The translations under genes and the position numbers were made by a program. Under the pieces are notes generated by a model, which saw only the letters and a program-made list of their open reading frames with translations, did not search any database and was not told the DNA's origin. Of a stretch of DNA of 64,000 nucleotides, positions 28,382-37,062 are shown in pieces. The DNA comes from Methylovorus menthalis (GTDB lineage Bacteria; Pseudomonadota; Gammaproteobacteria; Burkholderiales; Methylophilaceae): positions 248,001-312,000 of the forward strand of contig NZ_JAJAQH010000006.1 of NCBI RefSeq assembly GCF_020523625.1, in the 5' to 3' direction. Numbering within the stretch: position 1 is the first letter of the stretch; every line of letters begins with the position of its first letter.

Positions 28382-28438
28382 TTGTCCAGTTAAGGCTATC
28401 TGGATACAAGAAAACCAGATAGCGTGAATCCAGATAAA

Positions 28439-28466
28439 CAAAAAGCCCGGCATGCCGGGCTTTTTG
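28439..28466. terminator. Bidirectional terminator between pmbA and mlaA
   Basis: A perfect palindrome, CAAAAAGCCCGGCATG and its complement, lies between the convergent stops at 28381 and 28488. Confidence 0.9.
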
Positions 28467-28487
28467 TTGGATCAGATCAGGTCTGAC

Positions 28488-29228
28488 TTACTTCTTGTCG
28501 CCATTGACGTTAGGCTCTGGCAGATCATCGTCGTCGTCATTGCTGACACTGACGTTGTCGTTGATCTGGTTGGCACGACGTTGCAGGTAGGCATCACGCA
28601 TGAAAGCATATGGATCCAGTGCTGCATCGTCCAGCAGGTCGCTCGCTGGCAGATATTGTGCGCGCTTGTCGATCAGGTTCAGCAGGCGAGCCTGATTGCG
28701 GGTACGTGGATTATCTACATAGGTGATCGGATCAAACGCCATGGTATCGACGACCAGACCGCCAGTGTCGCGCAGTGTGCTTGGGCCGAGGAAAGGCAGA
28801 ACCAGATAGGCGCCATTGCCTACACCCCAGTAACCCAGGGTTTGACCGAAGTCTTCAGGGTGACGCTCAATGCCATCTTTGGATGCCACATCAATCAGAC
28901 CTGCAACACCGAAGGTGCTGTTGATGACAAAGCGGCCAGCTTCGCTCATGGCGTTATCAATCTTGAACTGCAACAGATTGTTGATAACGGAGACAAAGGT
29001 GCCCAGATTGTTAAAGAAGTTGCTTACGCCAGAACGTACGGGGGACGGCAACACGGCCTTGTATGCCCCGGCGATTGGCTTGATGACAGCTTTGTCAGCA
29101 GTGTCATTGAATTTGTAAACGCCACGATTGAGGCCTTCGAGCGGGTCTTTGTTGGCTTGCGAGGCACAGCCTGATAACAGGGAGGCCAAGACGAGGCTGG
29201 CAATGACGGCATATGATTTGGTGCGCAT
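28488..29228 (-). CDS. mlaA: MlaA (VacJ) outer-membrane lipoprotein
   Basis: This 246-residue lipoprotein has a lipobox LLSGCAS and the VacJ pattern DPLEGLNRGVYKFND, FFNNLGTFVSVINNLLQ, RFVINSTFGVAGLIDVAS and HPEDFGQTLGYWGVGNGAYLVLPFLGPS. MlaA removes mislocalised phospholipids from the outer leaflet and passes them to MlaC. I place the start at the ATG 29228 rather than at a TTG four codons upstream. The gene is alone here, away from any mlaFEDCB operon. The acidic C-terminal tail (NDDDDDLPE) is a species feature. Confidence 0.93.
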   Translation of the reverse strand: MRTKSYAVIASLVLASLLSGCASQANKDPLEGLNRGVYKFNDTADKAVIKPIAGAYKAVLPSPVRSGVSNFFNNLGTFVSVINNLLQFKIDNAMSEAGRFVINSTFGVAGLIDVASKDGIERHPEDFGQTLGYWGVGNGAYLVLPFLGPSTLRDTGGLVVDTMAFDPITYVDNPRTRNQARLLNLIDKRAQYLPASDLLDDAALDPYAFMRDAYLQRRANQINDNVSVSNDDDDDLPEPNVNGDKK

Positions 29229-29271
29229 GCGTTGTTCCAAACTGTATGATTGATATTATTGCGTTGGACGA

Positions 29272-29394
29272 CCGGCCCGGGCCGGAAACCACATCGGACT
29301 TTAACCGACGGCCTGTGCATTGTCCACTTTTTTGCTGAGCTTCACCAGAGATTCAGTTGCGAAAATCTGACAGTGGTGACCAGAATGGTCACCA
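29272..29394. promoter_or_regulatory. Inverted repeats between mlaA and fbp
   Basis: Two perfect inverted repeats lie in this 180-base divergent interval: a 14-base GC palindrome at 29272-29285 and TGGTGACC-N5-GGTCACCA at 29374-29394. The second has the form of a dimeric repressor operator and is about 68 bases before the fbp start. No regulator can be named. Confidence 0.35.
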
Positions 29395-29461
29395 TGCTTC
29401 TGCTGATGATTTTCGCTGGTGAGTGCACCCCATGAATTGTCTATCAGAGGAACCTTGTCGC

Positions 29462-30463
29462 ATGTCATTGATGACCATACAACATTACCTGACGCGCGCC
29501 CAGCAGCAGCATGCCGGCGCGACAGGCGAACTCACGCTGATACTTAACGACATCGTGACCAGCTGCAAGCGCGTGGCGCAGGCGGTCAATCAGGGCGCGT
29601 TGCTGGGCACCATGGGCGACCTCGGCAGCCAGAATGTGCAGGGTGAAGTACAAAAGGCGCTGGATGTGATTGCCAACACGATTTTCCTGGAGAGTAATCA
29701 GGCCAGTGGATTGCTGGCTGGTATGGCCTCTGAGGAAATGGACGATCCATACCTGATGCCGGAGGGTGTGCAGGGTCGGTATTTGCTGCTGTTTGATCCC
29801 CTGGATGGTTCATCCAACGTAAACGTCAATATTTCAGTGGGCTCCATTTTTTCAGTATTGCGTTGTCCGGCAGGGGGCGTAACACCACAAGTGGCAGACT
29901 TTTTGCAGCCCGGCGTGCAGCAGGTATGCGCTGGCTATGCCTTGTATGGTTCTTCTACCATGCTGGTCCTCACGACCGGTAATGGGGTGGATGGGTTTAC
30001 GCTGGATCATGGGACAGGCGAATTCATGTTGACGCATCCGCAAATGCGGATACCCGAGGATAGTCGTGAATTTGCTATCAATATGTCCAACCAGCGTCAC
30101 TGGCCGCCAGCCATCAAGCGCTATGTGGACGAGTGCGTGCAGGGTACCAGCGGGCCACGCGGAGTCGATTTCAATATGCGCTGGGTGGCCTCCATGGTGG
30201 CCGAGGTGCACCGCATTCTGTTGCGCGGCGGCATTTTCATGTACCCCATGGATAATAAAAATGCCGCACAGGGCGGCAGATTACGGTTGCTCTATGAGGC
30301 CAACCCCATGGCGATGCTGGTGGAACAAGCAGGAGGCTTGGCCAGCACAGGGAGCCAGCGTCTGCTGGAGCTTGCCCCGCAAGCCTTGCACCAGCGCGTA
30401 TCGGTGATTCTGGGCTCGCGCCATGAAGTTGAGCGCGTGCAGGACTATTTCAGCGCCGAATAA
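29462..30463 (+). CDS. fbp: Fructose-1,6-bisphosphatase class I
   Basis: This 333-residue enzyme converts fructose-1,6-bisphosphate to fructose-6-phosphate in gluconeogenesis and in the sugar-phosphate cycles of C1 or CO2 assimilation. LFDPLDGSSNVNVNISVGSIFSV is the metal and phosphate site. RWVASMVAEVHRILLRGGIFMYP and KNAAQGGRLRLLYEANPMA follow in the expected order. I favour the ATG at 29462 because GAGGAA lies upstream (about 29449-29454); two other in-frame ATGs exist at 29423 and 29471. Confidence 0.95.
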   Translation: MSLMTIQHYLTRAQQQHAGATGELTLILNDIVTSCKRVAQAVNQGALLGTMGDLGSQNVQGEVQKALDVIANTIFLESNQASGLLAGMASEEMDDPYLMPEGVQGRYLLLFDPLDGSSNVNVNISVGSIFSVLRCPAGGVTPQVADFLQPGVQQVCAGYALYGSSTMLVLTTGNGVDGFTLDHGTGEFMLTHPQMRIPEDSREFAINMSNQRHWPPAIKRYVDECVQGTSGPRGVDFNMRWVASMVAEVHRILLRGGIFMYPMDNKNAAQGGRLRLLYEANPMAMLVEQAGGLASTGSQRLLELAPQALHQRVSVILGSRHEVERVQDYFSAE

Positions 30464-30483
30464 CAGAGGCACCAGAAGCCGAC

Positions 30484-30798
30484 TTAGTGCTCGGTCTCGT
30501 CGTCGTAATCATCCTCGACTTCTTCGTCGTCTTCATCATCATCCAGCAGGGGTTGAATGTCGTCCAGGTAAAGACCGCTGCCGCCGTTATAACTTTCGAC
30601 TTCTTTATCAGTAAATTGCAGCACCTCTGTGGCGACGTGTTCAGAGAATACCTGTTCAATGTTTTCGAACAGTTCTTCAACAAACTCGCTGAAGGTGGTG
30701 TCGGTATCGTTAACTTCATAGGCGTTATCAAAGGCTTGCTGCACCAGTTCGGTAAAACGATCGGCAATGGCTTCAATGGCGGCTTGATTGTGTGACAT
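30484..30798 (-). CDS. Small acidic protein, unknown function
   Basis: This 104-residue protein has no signal peptide. The first 70 residues look helical (AIEAIADRFTELVQQAFDNAY, FSEFVEELFENIEQVFSEHV), and the last 20 are almost all Asp and Glu. It ends 20 bases from the fbp stop, convergent with it. GGAGT before the ATG is a fair ribosome site. I do not recognise the family. The strong charge bias suggests a protein- or nucleoid-binding accessory factor, which is only inference. Confidence 0.7.
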   Translation of the reverse strand: MSHNQAAIEAIADRFTELVQQAFDNAYEVNDTDTTFSEFVEELFENIEQVFSEHVATEVLQFTDKEVESYNGGSGLYLDDIQPLLDDDEDDEEVEDDYDDETEH

Positions 30799-30916
30799 AA
30801 AGACTCCTGTGGTTTACGAATGTTGTCTGAATGACTATGGAAAGCGCGCTTTGTTCAGAAGCTTTTGACGCAGCCCATGCTAACATGCGGCATCAACCCG
30901 GCACAGGAGTTGTTTT

Positions 30917-32317
30917 GTGAGCGAAATACTCTCTGCTACCAGCCGTCATGCCACGCAGGTAAGGCGCAAGGTGTTCATGACCGGCCTGCTTGGCGCCTTG
31001 GCAGGCCTGTTGTTTGGACTGGATATCGGGGTGATTTCCGGTGCGCTGCCATTTATTGCCCGCGAGTTTGATGTGCCCGACCAGGTGCAGGAATGGATTG
31101 TCAGCTCCATGATGTTCGGTGCCGCATTTGGCGCGCTTGCTGCGGGCTGGTTATCTTACCGGCTCGGCCGCAAGTACTCCTTGCTGCTGGGCGCCTTGCT
31201 ATTCGTGGTGGGCTCGTTGTTGTGTGCGGCCGCCTGGGGGCCATTGCCCCTGATACTGGCGCGCGTGCTGCTTGGGCTGGCGGTGGGTATTGCCTCGTTT
31301 ACCGCGCCTTTGTATTTGTCCGAAATCGCGCCTGGCAAAGTGCGTGGTTCCATGATCTCGCTTTATCAACTAATGATTACGCTCGGCATTCTGCTGGCGT
31401 TTCTTTCCAATACCTTCTTTAGCTACAGCGGCGCATGGCGCTGGATGCTGGGCATTATTGCCATCCCGGCCGTGATTCTCTTTTTCGGGGTTTTATTGCT
31501 GCCGCGCAGTCCGCGCTGGCTTATGCTGCGCGGGCGTGAAGCCCATGCCCGCCGCGTCTTGCAGCAGTTGCGCGTGAATGAAACCGAGGTTGAAAACGAG
31601 CTGGATGAAATCAAGCAACAGCTCGCGCAAAAACAGCAGGGCTGGGCCTTGTTCTTTGCCAATCGGCATGTGCGTCGGGCCGTCTATCTCGGCATGTTGT
31701 TGCAGATCATGCAGCAATTGACCGGCATGAATGTGGTCATGTATTACGCACCACGCATTTTTGATCTGGCCGGGTTTAATGACCCCGTGGCCCAGATGTG
31801 GGGCACGGTGATTGTGGGGTTGACCAATGTACTGGCGACGTTCATTGCCATTGCGCTGGTGGATCGCTGGGGGCGAAAGCCAGTGCTCTACGTCGGCTTT
31901 TTGACCATGGGCCTGGGCATAGGTGTGCTGGGCCTGCTGATGCATGTCGGCATTGATAGTCAGGCGCAGCAGATGGCCGCAGTGGCGATGCTGCTGATCT
32001 TTATTACCGGCTTTGCCATGTCTGCCGGGCCGCTGGTCTGGGTATTGTGTTCTGAGATACAGCCTTTGCGTGGCCGTGACTTTGGTATTGCGGTGTCCAC
32101 CTTCACCAACTGGATTGCCAACATGGTGGTCGGTGCGACTTTCCTCACCATGTTGAATGTGCTGGGCAGTGCCCATACCTTCTGGTTCTACGCTTGCTGC
32201 AATTTGCTGTTTATTTTGCTGACCCTGCTGCTGGTGCCGGAAACGCGAGGTGTATCGCTTGAGCGCATCGAGCGCAACCTCTTAAGCGGAAAGGCCTTGC
32301 GCGCGCTGGGTGATTAA
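30917..32317 (+). CDS. Sugar porter (major facilitator superfamily)
   Basis: This 466-residue protein with 12 predicted membrane helices belongs to the sugar porter family (XylE/GalP/AraE). Visible signatures are GLDIGVISGALPFI in helix 1, RLGRKYSLLLGA after helix 2, the QLMITLGILLAF stretch of helix 5, QQLTGMNVVMYYAP in helix 7, DRWGRKP and the C-terminal PETRGVSLERIE. It probably imports a monosaccharide with protons. The start is GTG, 7 bases after AGGAG. Its stop overlaps the convergent phrB stop by 4 bases. Confidence 0.9.
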   Translation: MSEILSATSRHATQVRRKVFMTGLLGALAGLLFGLDIGVISGALPFIAREFDVPDQVQEWIVSSMMFGAAFGALAAGWLSYRLGRKYSLLLGALLFVVGSLLCAAAWGPLPLILARVLLGLAVGIASFTAPLYLSEIAPGKVRGSMISLYQLMITLGILLAFLSNTFFSYSGAWRWMLGIIAIPAVILFFGVLLLPRSPRWLMLRGREAHARRVLQQLRVNETEVENELDEIKQQLAQKQQGWALFFANRHVRRAVYLGMLLQIMQQLTGMNVVMYYAPRIFDLAGFNDPVAQMWGTVIVGLTNVLATFIAIALVDRWGRKPVLYVGFLTMGLGIGVLGLLMHVGIDSQAQQMAAVAMLLIFITGFAMSAGPLVWVLCSEIQPLRGRDFGIAVSTFTNWIANMVVGATFLTMLNVLGSAHTFWFYACCNLLFILLTLLLVPETRGVSLERIERNLLSGKALRALGD

Positions 32318-33759
32318 TGCTCAGGCGCCGGGGCGGCGGAGGCCTTTTTGTAGAGGGACAAGGCTTTTTCGCGCTGCACGCTATGCTCTACCACAGGCGC
32401 TGGATAATCTTTGCTGATAACCAATCCCATACTCTGCTGGCGCAAGAGCGGTATCAGCCAGGGCGCATGAATTTCCTTTTCATGGCAGGCTGCTAATTCC
32501 GGCACGTATTTGCGGATGAATTTGCCCTGAGCATCAAATTTTTCGGATTGCGTAACGGGATTGAAAATGCGGAACCAGGGCTGGGCATCGCAGCCAGTCG
32601 AGGCCGCCCATTGCCAGCCGCCATTGTTCGCAGCAAGATCAAAGTCAATCAACCGTTCGGCAAAATACCGCTCACCCCAGCGCCAGTCGATCAGCAGATC
32701 CTTGACCAGAAAGCTGGCGGCGACCATGCGCAAGCGATTGTGCATGTAGCCGGTCTGGTTGAGTTGGCGCATCGCCGCATCGACTAGTGGATAACCGGTA
32801 AGGCCTTCGCACCAGGCATCGAAAAGTGCCTGCTGATTAGGGAAAGCCAGGGCATCAAATTCCGGTTTGAAGGCGCGGCCAGCAGCCACCTTCGGGTGAT
32901 GATGCAATATCTGAAAATAAAAGTCGCGCCAGATCAGTTCGTTCAGCCAGGTTTCTGCGCCCGCATTATGCTGTTGCCAGGCGGCGCGCGCCAGATGGCG
33001 GATCGACACCGTGCCAAACCGTAAATGCACGGAAAGATAAGATGGGCCTTTGACGGCAGGAAAGTCACGCGCCTCCTTATAACGTGACATGCGCTGCTCA
33101 AACTCTTCGAACAGCCGTTTTCCGCCTGACATCCCCGTCGGCAGCTGCATCTCGCCAAGGTTGGTGCGGGCAAAGCCCATGGATTCCAGTGTCGGGATAT
33201 CCGTTTTTTCAGAAGCGGCCAGATGCTGGCGATAACGGTCTACTGGATACGTTTGCAGATAAAAGTCATTGAGCTTTTTCAGGTGGGCATTTTTATAGGG
33301 TGTGAATACGCCATAAGGTTTGCCAGCCTGCGTCAGCACTTCATCCTGCTCAAAAATCACCTGATCCTTGTATTGATGAAAGGCGATATCGTGGCGGGCG
33401 AGCTTGGCTGCTACCTCGGCATCGCGCGCGACGGCATCAGGCTCATAGTCGCGATTGCTGTAAACCGCGCTGGCCTTGAGTTTAACCGCCAATGCCGGGA
33501 TAGCGCTCCTGGCGGAAGCATGCAGCACGATCAGGTCACCGCCTTGCGACCTTAGTGCCTGTTGCAGCTCACGTACACTTTCCCAGATAAACTCAACCCG
33601 GCGGTCGGCGCGGTCTGCCAGGGCATCCAGAATGTCGGTATCAAACACAAAGGCGCAATAGACTTGCATATGCGCTTTGAGGGCATGGTAGAGCGCGGCG
33701 TGGTCAAAATCGCGCAAGTCGCGGCGAAACCAGACCAGGGCGTAGGACGAGGTTGTCAT
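32314..33759 (-). CDS. phrB: Deoxyribodipyrimidine photolyase
   Basis: This 481-residue flavoenzyme repairs UV-induced cyclobutane dimers with blue light. The N-terminal photolyase domain starts LVWFRRDLRDFDHAALY. The C-terminal FAD domain has LIWRDFYFQILHH, TGYPLVDAAMRQLNQTGYMHNRLRM and NNGGWQWAASTGCDAQPWFRIFNP. The trio of tryptophans for electron transfer appears to be present. The gene lies 15 bases after rlmH in the same direction. Confidence 0.96.
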   Translation of the reverse strand: MTTSSYALVWFRRDLRDFDHAALYHALKAHMQVYCAFVFDTDILDALADRADRRVEFIWESVRELQQALRSQGGDLIVLHASARSAIPALAVKLKASAVYSNRDYEPDAVARDAEVAAKLARHDIAFHQYKDQVIFEQDEVLTQAGKPYGVFTPYKNAHLKKLNDFYLQTYPVDRYRQHLAASEKTDIPTLESMGFARTNLGEMQLPTGMSGGKRLFEEFEQRMSRYKEARDFPAVKGPSYLSVHLRFGTVSIRHLARAAWQQHNAGAETWLNELIWRDFYFQILHHHPKVAAGRAFKPEFDALAFPNQQALFDAWCEGLTGYPLVDAAMRQLNQTGYMHNRLRMVAASFLVKDLLIDWRWGERYFAERLIDFDLAANNGGWQWAASTGCDAQPWFRIFNPVTQSEKFDAQGKFIRKYVPELAACHEKEIHAPWLIPLLRQQSMGLVISKDYPAPVVEHSVQREKALSLYKKASAAPAPEH

Positions 33760-33774
33760 AAAGGTGAGAGCCCG

Positions 33775-34242
33775 CTATTCGCGGTGATAAGGATGATGCT
33801 GAATGACTGTCCAGGCGCGATAAAGTTGCTCGGCCAGCAATACGCGCACCATGCCATGCGGCAGGGTGAGTTTGGATAAGCCCCATAACCAATCGGCTCG
33901 CGATTTGACACTGGCATGCAACCCGTCGGCGCCGCCAATGACCAAGGCAATATCCCGCCCGCTGGTCAGCCAGGTTTCCATGCGGGCAGCCAGCTGTATG
34001 GTGGTGACTTCTTGGCCGCGCTCATCCAGGGCGATCAGATAATCCTTGCCGGCGGCTTCCAGGATGCGTTTGGCTTCCGCTTCCTGTACAACTTCGGCGT
34101 TTTTGCCTGAGGCGCGCTTGTCCGGCTTGATTTCGATAATCTCGACGACCGCTTCACGCGGCATGCGCTTCAGGTATTCACTGCATGCACTTTCCACCCA
34201 GTCAGGCATCTTGTGGCCGACCGAGAGAATACGCAGTTTCAA
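33775..34242 (-). CDS. rlmH: 23S rRNA pseudouridine-1915 N3-methyltransferase
   Basis: This 155-residue SPOUT methyltransferase acts on the 70S ribosome at helix 69. ALDERGQEVTT, IALVIGGADGLHASV and LSKLTLPHGMVRVLLAEQLYRA (the knot region) are typical, and the C-terminus HPYHRE is the family ending. It follows rsfS by 10 bases, the usual bacterial pairing. Confidence 0.97.
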   Translation of the reverse strand: MKLRILSVGHKMPDWVESACSEYLKRMPREAVVEIIEIKPDKRASGKNAEVVQEAEAKRILEAAGKDYLIALDERGQEVTTIQLAARMETWLTSGRDIALVIGGADGLHASVKSRADWLWGLSKLTLPHGMVRVLLAEQLYRAWTVIQHHPYHRE

Positions 34243-34252
34243 GGGAGGAGAC

Positions 34253-34615
34253 TCAGGCGCTGGCGGCCTGGGAGGCAGAGCGACGGCTCTCGGTTTCGCC
34301 CCAGAGTTGTTCCAGATTGTAGTAGGCGCGGGCGGTAGGAATCATGATGTGAACGACGATATCGTCCAGATCGACCAGCACCCACTCACCTTCTTTTTCG
34401 CCTTCGGTGCCACGCAGCGGTACGCCTTTTTCGCGCAGCTTTTCACGCACGTTGTCTGCGATAGCCTTGGCCTGGCGCGTGGAGTTGGCGCTGGCGACGA
34501 TCATGTAATTGGTCATGGAAGTCAGCTTGCGCACATCCATCACGGTGATATCAAAGGCTTTGATATCTTCCAGCGCGTCGATGACGGCCAGTTTCATTGC
34601 TTCTAGTTCTAACAT
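34253..34615 (-). CDS. rsfS: Ribosome silencing factor
   Basis: This 120-residue protein binds ribosomal protein L14 and blocks subunit joining in starvation. Family blocks: DALEDIKAFDITVMDVRKLTS, MTNYMIVASANSTRQAKAIADNV and GEWVLVDLDDIVVHIM. It ends 10 bases before rlmH and begins directly after panD. Confidence 0.96.
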   Translation of the reverse strand: MLELEAMKLAVIDALEDIKAFDITVMDVRKLTSMTNYMIVASANSTRQAKAIADNVREKLREKGVPLRGTEGEKEGEWVLVDLDDIVVHIMIPTARAYYNLEQLWGETESRRSASQAASA

Positions 34616-35008
34616 TCAGGCGGCCTGTGAAGATACTTGTACGGGGATTGCCTGGCGCTGGTCTTTGATGCGGTTTTGAGCATCAACGTAAACCAGCTGG
34701 GGCTTGAATTTTTCCAGCTCAACTTCGCTATAGGTGGCATAGGTCGCAATAATCAGCAAATCGCCAGGGCTTGCCTTGCGTGCGGCTGCGCCATTGACCG
34801 AAATGACACCGGAATTGCGTTCTGCACGAATGGCATAGGTCGTGAAGCGTTCGCCATTGTTGACGTTGTAAATGTCGATCTGCTGGTACTCGCGAATATC
34901 GGCGGCGTCCAGCAATGCCTCGTCAATCGCACAGGAGCCCTCATAGTCCAGCTCCGAGTGCGTCACGCACACACGGTGCAATTTGGATTTGAGCATGGTT
35001 CTTTGCAT
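34616..35008 (-). CDS. panD: Aspartate 1-decarboxylase
   Basis: This 130-residue proenzyme makes beta-alanine for pantothenate. It self-cleaves in YEGSCAID between Gly and Ser to form the pyruvoyl group. [17 protein letters not shown] and the C-terminal beta strand [10 protein letters not shown] are conserved. I set the start at [13 protein letters not shown], which matches the family N-terminus; an upstream TTG is less likely. panB and panC lie 1.2 kb further along. Confidence 0.95.
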   Translation of the reverse strand: MQRTMLKSKLHRVCVTHSELDYEGSCAIDEALLDAADIREYQQIDIYNVNNGERFTTYAIRAERNSGVISVNGAAARKASPGDLLIIATYATYSEVELEKFKPQLVYVDAQNRIKDQRQAIPVQVSSQAA

Positions 35009-35158
35009 GGTTGGTCTGGGTTTGTTCAATTCGGTCGATCATTATAAGGTAAACAACACGCTGAATAAACGAAGTTTTTAGCGTGCTGCCGACAAACTCG
35101 GCCCTTACCCTGGTGATCGCAGCCTGATGAATGGCGCGGATACCGCCTTGCTGGAGGG

Positions 35159-36121
35159 CTAGGGCTTGCTCCCCAGTTTTTCAGATAAGCCTGCCGATTG
35201 CTCCGATATAAATTTTTCCACGCGCTTGGTATAGGGATTTTCCAGCCCAAGTTGACCATTGATCTCGCCATGGTTGAGGTTCTGCTCCAGCACCTCAACG
35301 CGTACACCCAGTTCCTGCGCCCGGCGTTGATAGCCGTATGCCTGTTCGCACGGGTTATCCCGGCGCTGGGTAGAGCATACGGCGAGCAGGGGGAGTGACT
35401 GCTGAGTGAGTTGCTGTAGCGGGGAGGTGGCGCGCCAGTAGTTGGCGTCTTTGCCAAAGGCCTGGTCATAAAAGCGTGGGTGGCGGCGCTGCATGATAGT
35501 GGGGACATCCAGTGCGGCACTATCCAGTGAGATGGTCGCAAGCCAGGGTTTGGCACCGAAGGCGGTAGCGATGGACGGCTGTGATGAAAGCAGGCTCACC
35601 AGGTGCGCACCTGCGGAGTGGCCCATCAAGATGAGCTGGCCTGAGTCTCCTTTCCAGCCGGGCGCTTTTTGCTGGATCACCGAGAGGGCGAGGGCGACAT
35701 CCTCAGCCTGTGCCAAGGGGGCGGTGCCGGGCAGCATGCGGTAGTTGAGCGAGACGAGAATGATGCCTTTGGGCACCCAGCGGGCTATTTTGTTGGTGAC
35801 TACCTTGCTGTGGGTTTTGTCGCCTATGCGCCAGGCGCCGCCGTGCACCATGACAATAATCGGAGCTTGGGCAGTGGGGGCCTGAGCGGCTTGTGACGGC
35901 AGATATACATCCATTTTTTGCAGCTTGTCCGAACCGTAGGCAACATCGGCCAGCAGCTTGACGCCTGCGGGGAGGGCCGCGCCGGTGTCGGCGGCATCTT
36001 CTTCTTCCATGTCGCTGTTGCGAGCGTCGGCACGCTTGTTGATCAGGTCGCGCAAGGGGCCAGCCTCAGCCATATGGCTGATGAAGAGCAGACTGCTTAA
36101 AACCAGAACCAGCAAACGCAT
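35159..36121 (-). CDS. Secreted alpha/beta hydrolase (esterase-like)
   Basis: This 320-residue protein has a signal peptide (MRLLVLVLSSLLFISHMAEA). The mature part shows the esterase/lipase pattern VMVHGGAWRIGDK (oxyanion hole) and LMGHSAGAHLVSLL (nucleophile Ser). A late NHGEING is the probable catalytic His region. This subgroup hydrolyses small esters or acts on feruloyl- and peptide-type substrates in the periplasm; the substrate cannot be named. It lies between panD and panC but is not related to that pathway. Confidence 0.85.
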   Translation of the reverse strand: MRLLVLVLSSLLFISHMAEAGPLRDLINKRADARNSDMEEEDAADTGAALPAGVKLLADVAYGSDKLQKMDVYLPSQAAQAPTAQAPIIVMVHGGAWRIGDKTHSKVVTNKIARWVPKGIILVSLNYRMLPGTAPLAQAEDVALALSVIQQKAPGWKGDSGQLILMGHSAGAHLVSLLSSQPSIATAFGAKPWLATISLDSAALDVPTIMQRRHPRFYDQAFGKDANYWRATSPLQQLTQQSLPLLAVCSTQRRDNPCEQAYGYQRRAQELGVRVEVLEQNLNHGEINGQLGLENPYTKRVEKFISEQSAGLSEKLGSKP

Positions 36122-36193
36122 GGTGAGCTCCCGGTGAAGGTTAGCGCGAAAAGGTATTCCAGTCAGCTTTTCGCCGCTGATGATGGGGGTAAA

Positions 36194-37036
36194 TCAAGCT
36201 TGGTGGCTTGCGTCAAATTCCAGATTGTCGATCAGCCGCGTTTTGCCCAGCCGTGCAGCTGCCAGTGCGACCAGCGAGGTATCTGTGGCGGTGGCGGGTT
36301 GCAGGGTCGATGCTGCACGCACCTCAATATAATCAACGATCCAGCCGAGCTGCGTCAAATACTGGCGTGTCTGCTCGCAGATGGCGGGGTAATCATGATT
36401 GCCTTTTTGGATCGCCTGCTTCACCAGCTGCAATGCAGCATGCAGGCGCTTGGCCTCTTGCCGTTGCGCCGGGCTGAGGTAGCCATTGCGTGAGCTCATC
36501 GCCAGGCCATCGGCCTCGCGCACGGTTTCGCCGCCGATGATGGTGATCGGCAGATTGAATTGCTGCACCAGCGCGCGGATCACGCTGAGCTGCTGGTAAT
36601 CCTTTTTTCCGAATATGGCCACTTGCGGCTGCACGAGGTTAAAGAGCTTCATCACCACGGTGGCGACGCCGGAAAAATGGCCGGGGCGGCTGGCGCCACA
36701 GAGACTGTCGGCAATGGGGGGCGCGCTGATGGTCATGGTTTGCGCGGTGGGGTACATCTCGCTGACCGAGGGTGCGAACACCACATCGGCACCGGCTGCT
36801 TGCAGGCGAGCGCAATCCTGCTCCAGCGTGCGCGGGTAGTTATCCAGATCTTCGTTGGGGCCAAACTGCAGTGGGTTGACGAAAATGCTGACGACCACAC
36901 AGTCGCCATGCTCGCGCGCCAGGTTCACCAGATGGAGATGCCCATCATGCAAATTACCCATGGTGGGCACAAAGCTTATGCGGGTTTCGCCAGCGAGGCG
37001 GGCACGGAGTTCGGTAACGCTGTGTAGGATGTCCAT
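36194..37036 (-). CDS. panC: Pantothenate synthetase
   Basis: This 280-residue ligase joins pantoate and beta-alanine using ATP. PTMGNLHDGHLHLV is the HIGH-like motif. FGKKDYQQLSVIRALV, DGLAMSSRNGYLS and the C-terminal RLGKTRLIDNL are conserved. It follows panB by 26 bases in one operon. Confidence 0.97.
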   Translation of the reverse strand: MDILHSVTELRARLAGETRISFVPTMGNLHDGHLHLVNLAREHGDCVVVSIFVNPLQFGPNEDLDNYPRTLEQDCARLQAAGADVVFAPSVSEMYPTAQTMTISAPPIADSLCGASRPGHFSGVATVVMKLFNLVQPQVAIFGKKDYQQLSVIRALVQQFNLPITIIGGETVREADGLAMSSRNGYLSPAQRQEAKRLHAALQLVKQAIQKGNHDYPAICEQTRQYLTQLGWIVDYIEVRAASTLQPATATDTSLVALAAARLGKTRLIDNLEFDASHQA

Positions 37037-37062
37037 AAATGCTCGATGGAGAAGTGCAACGC

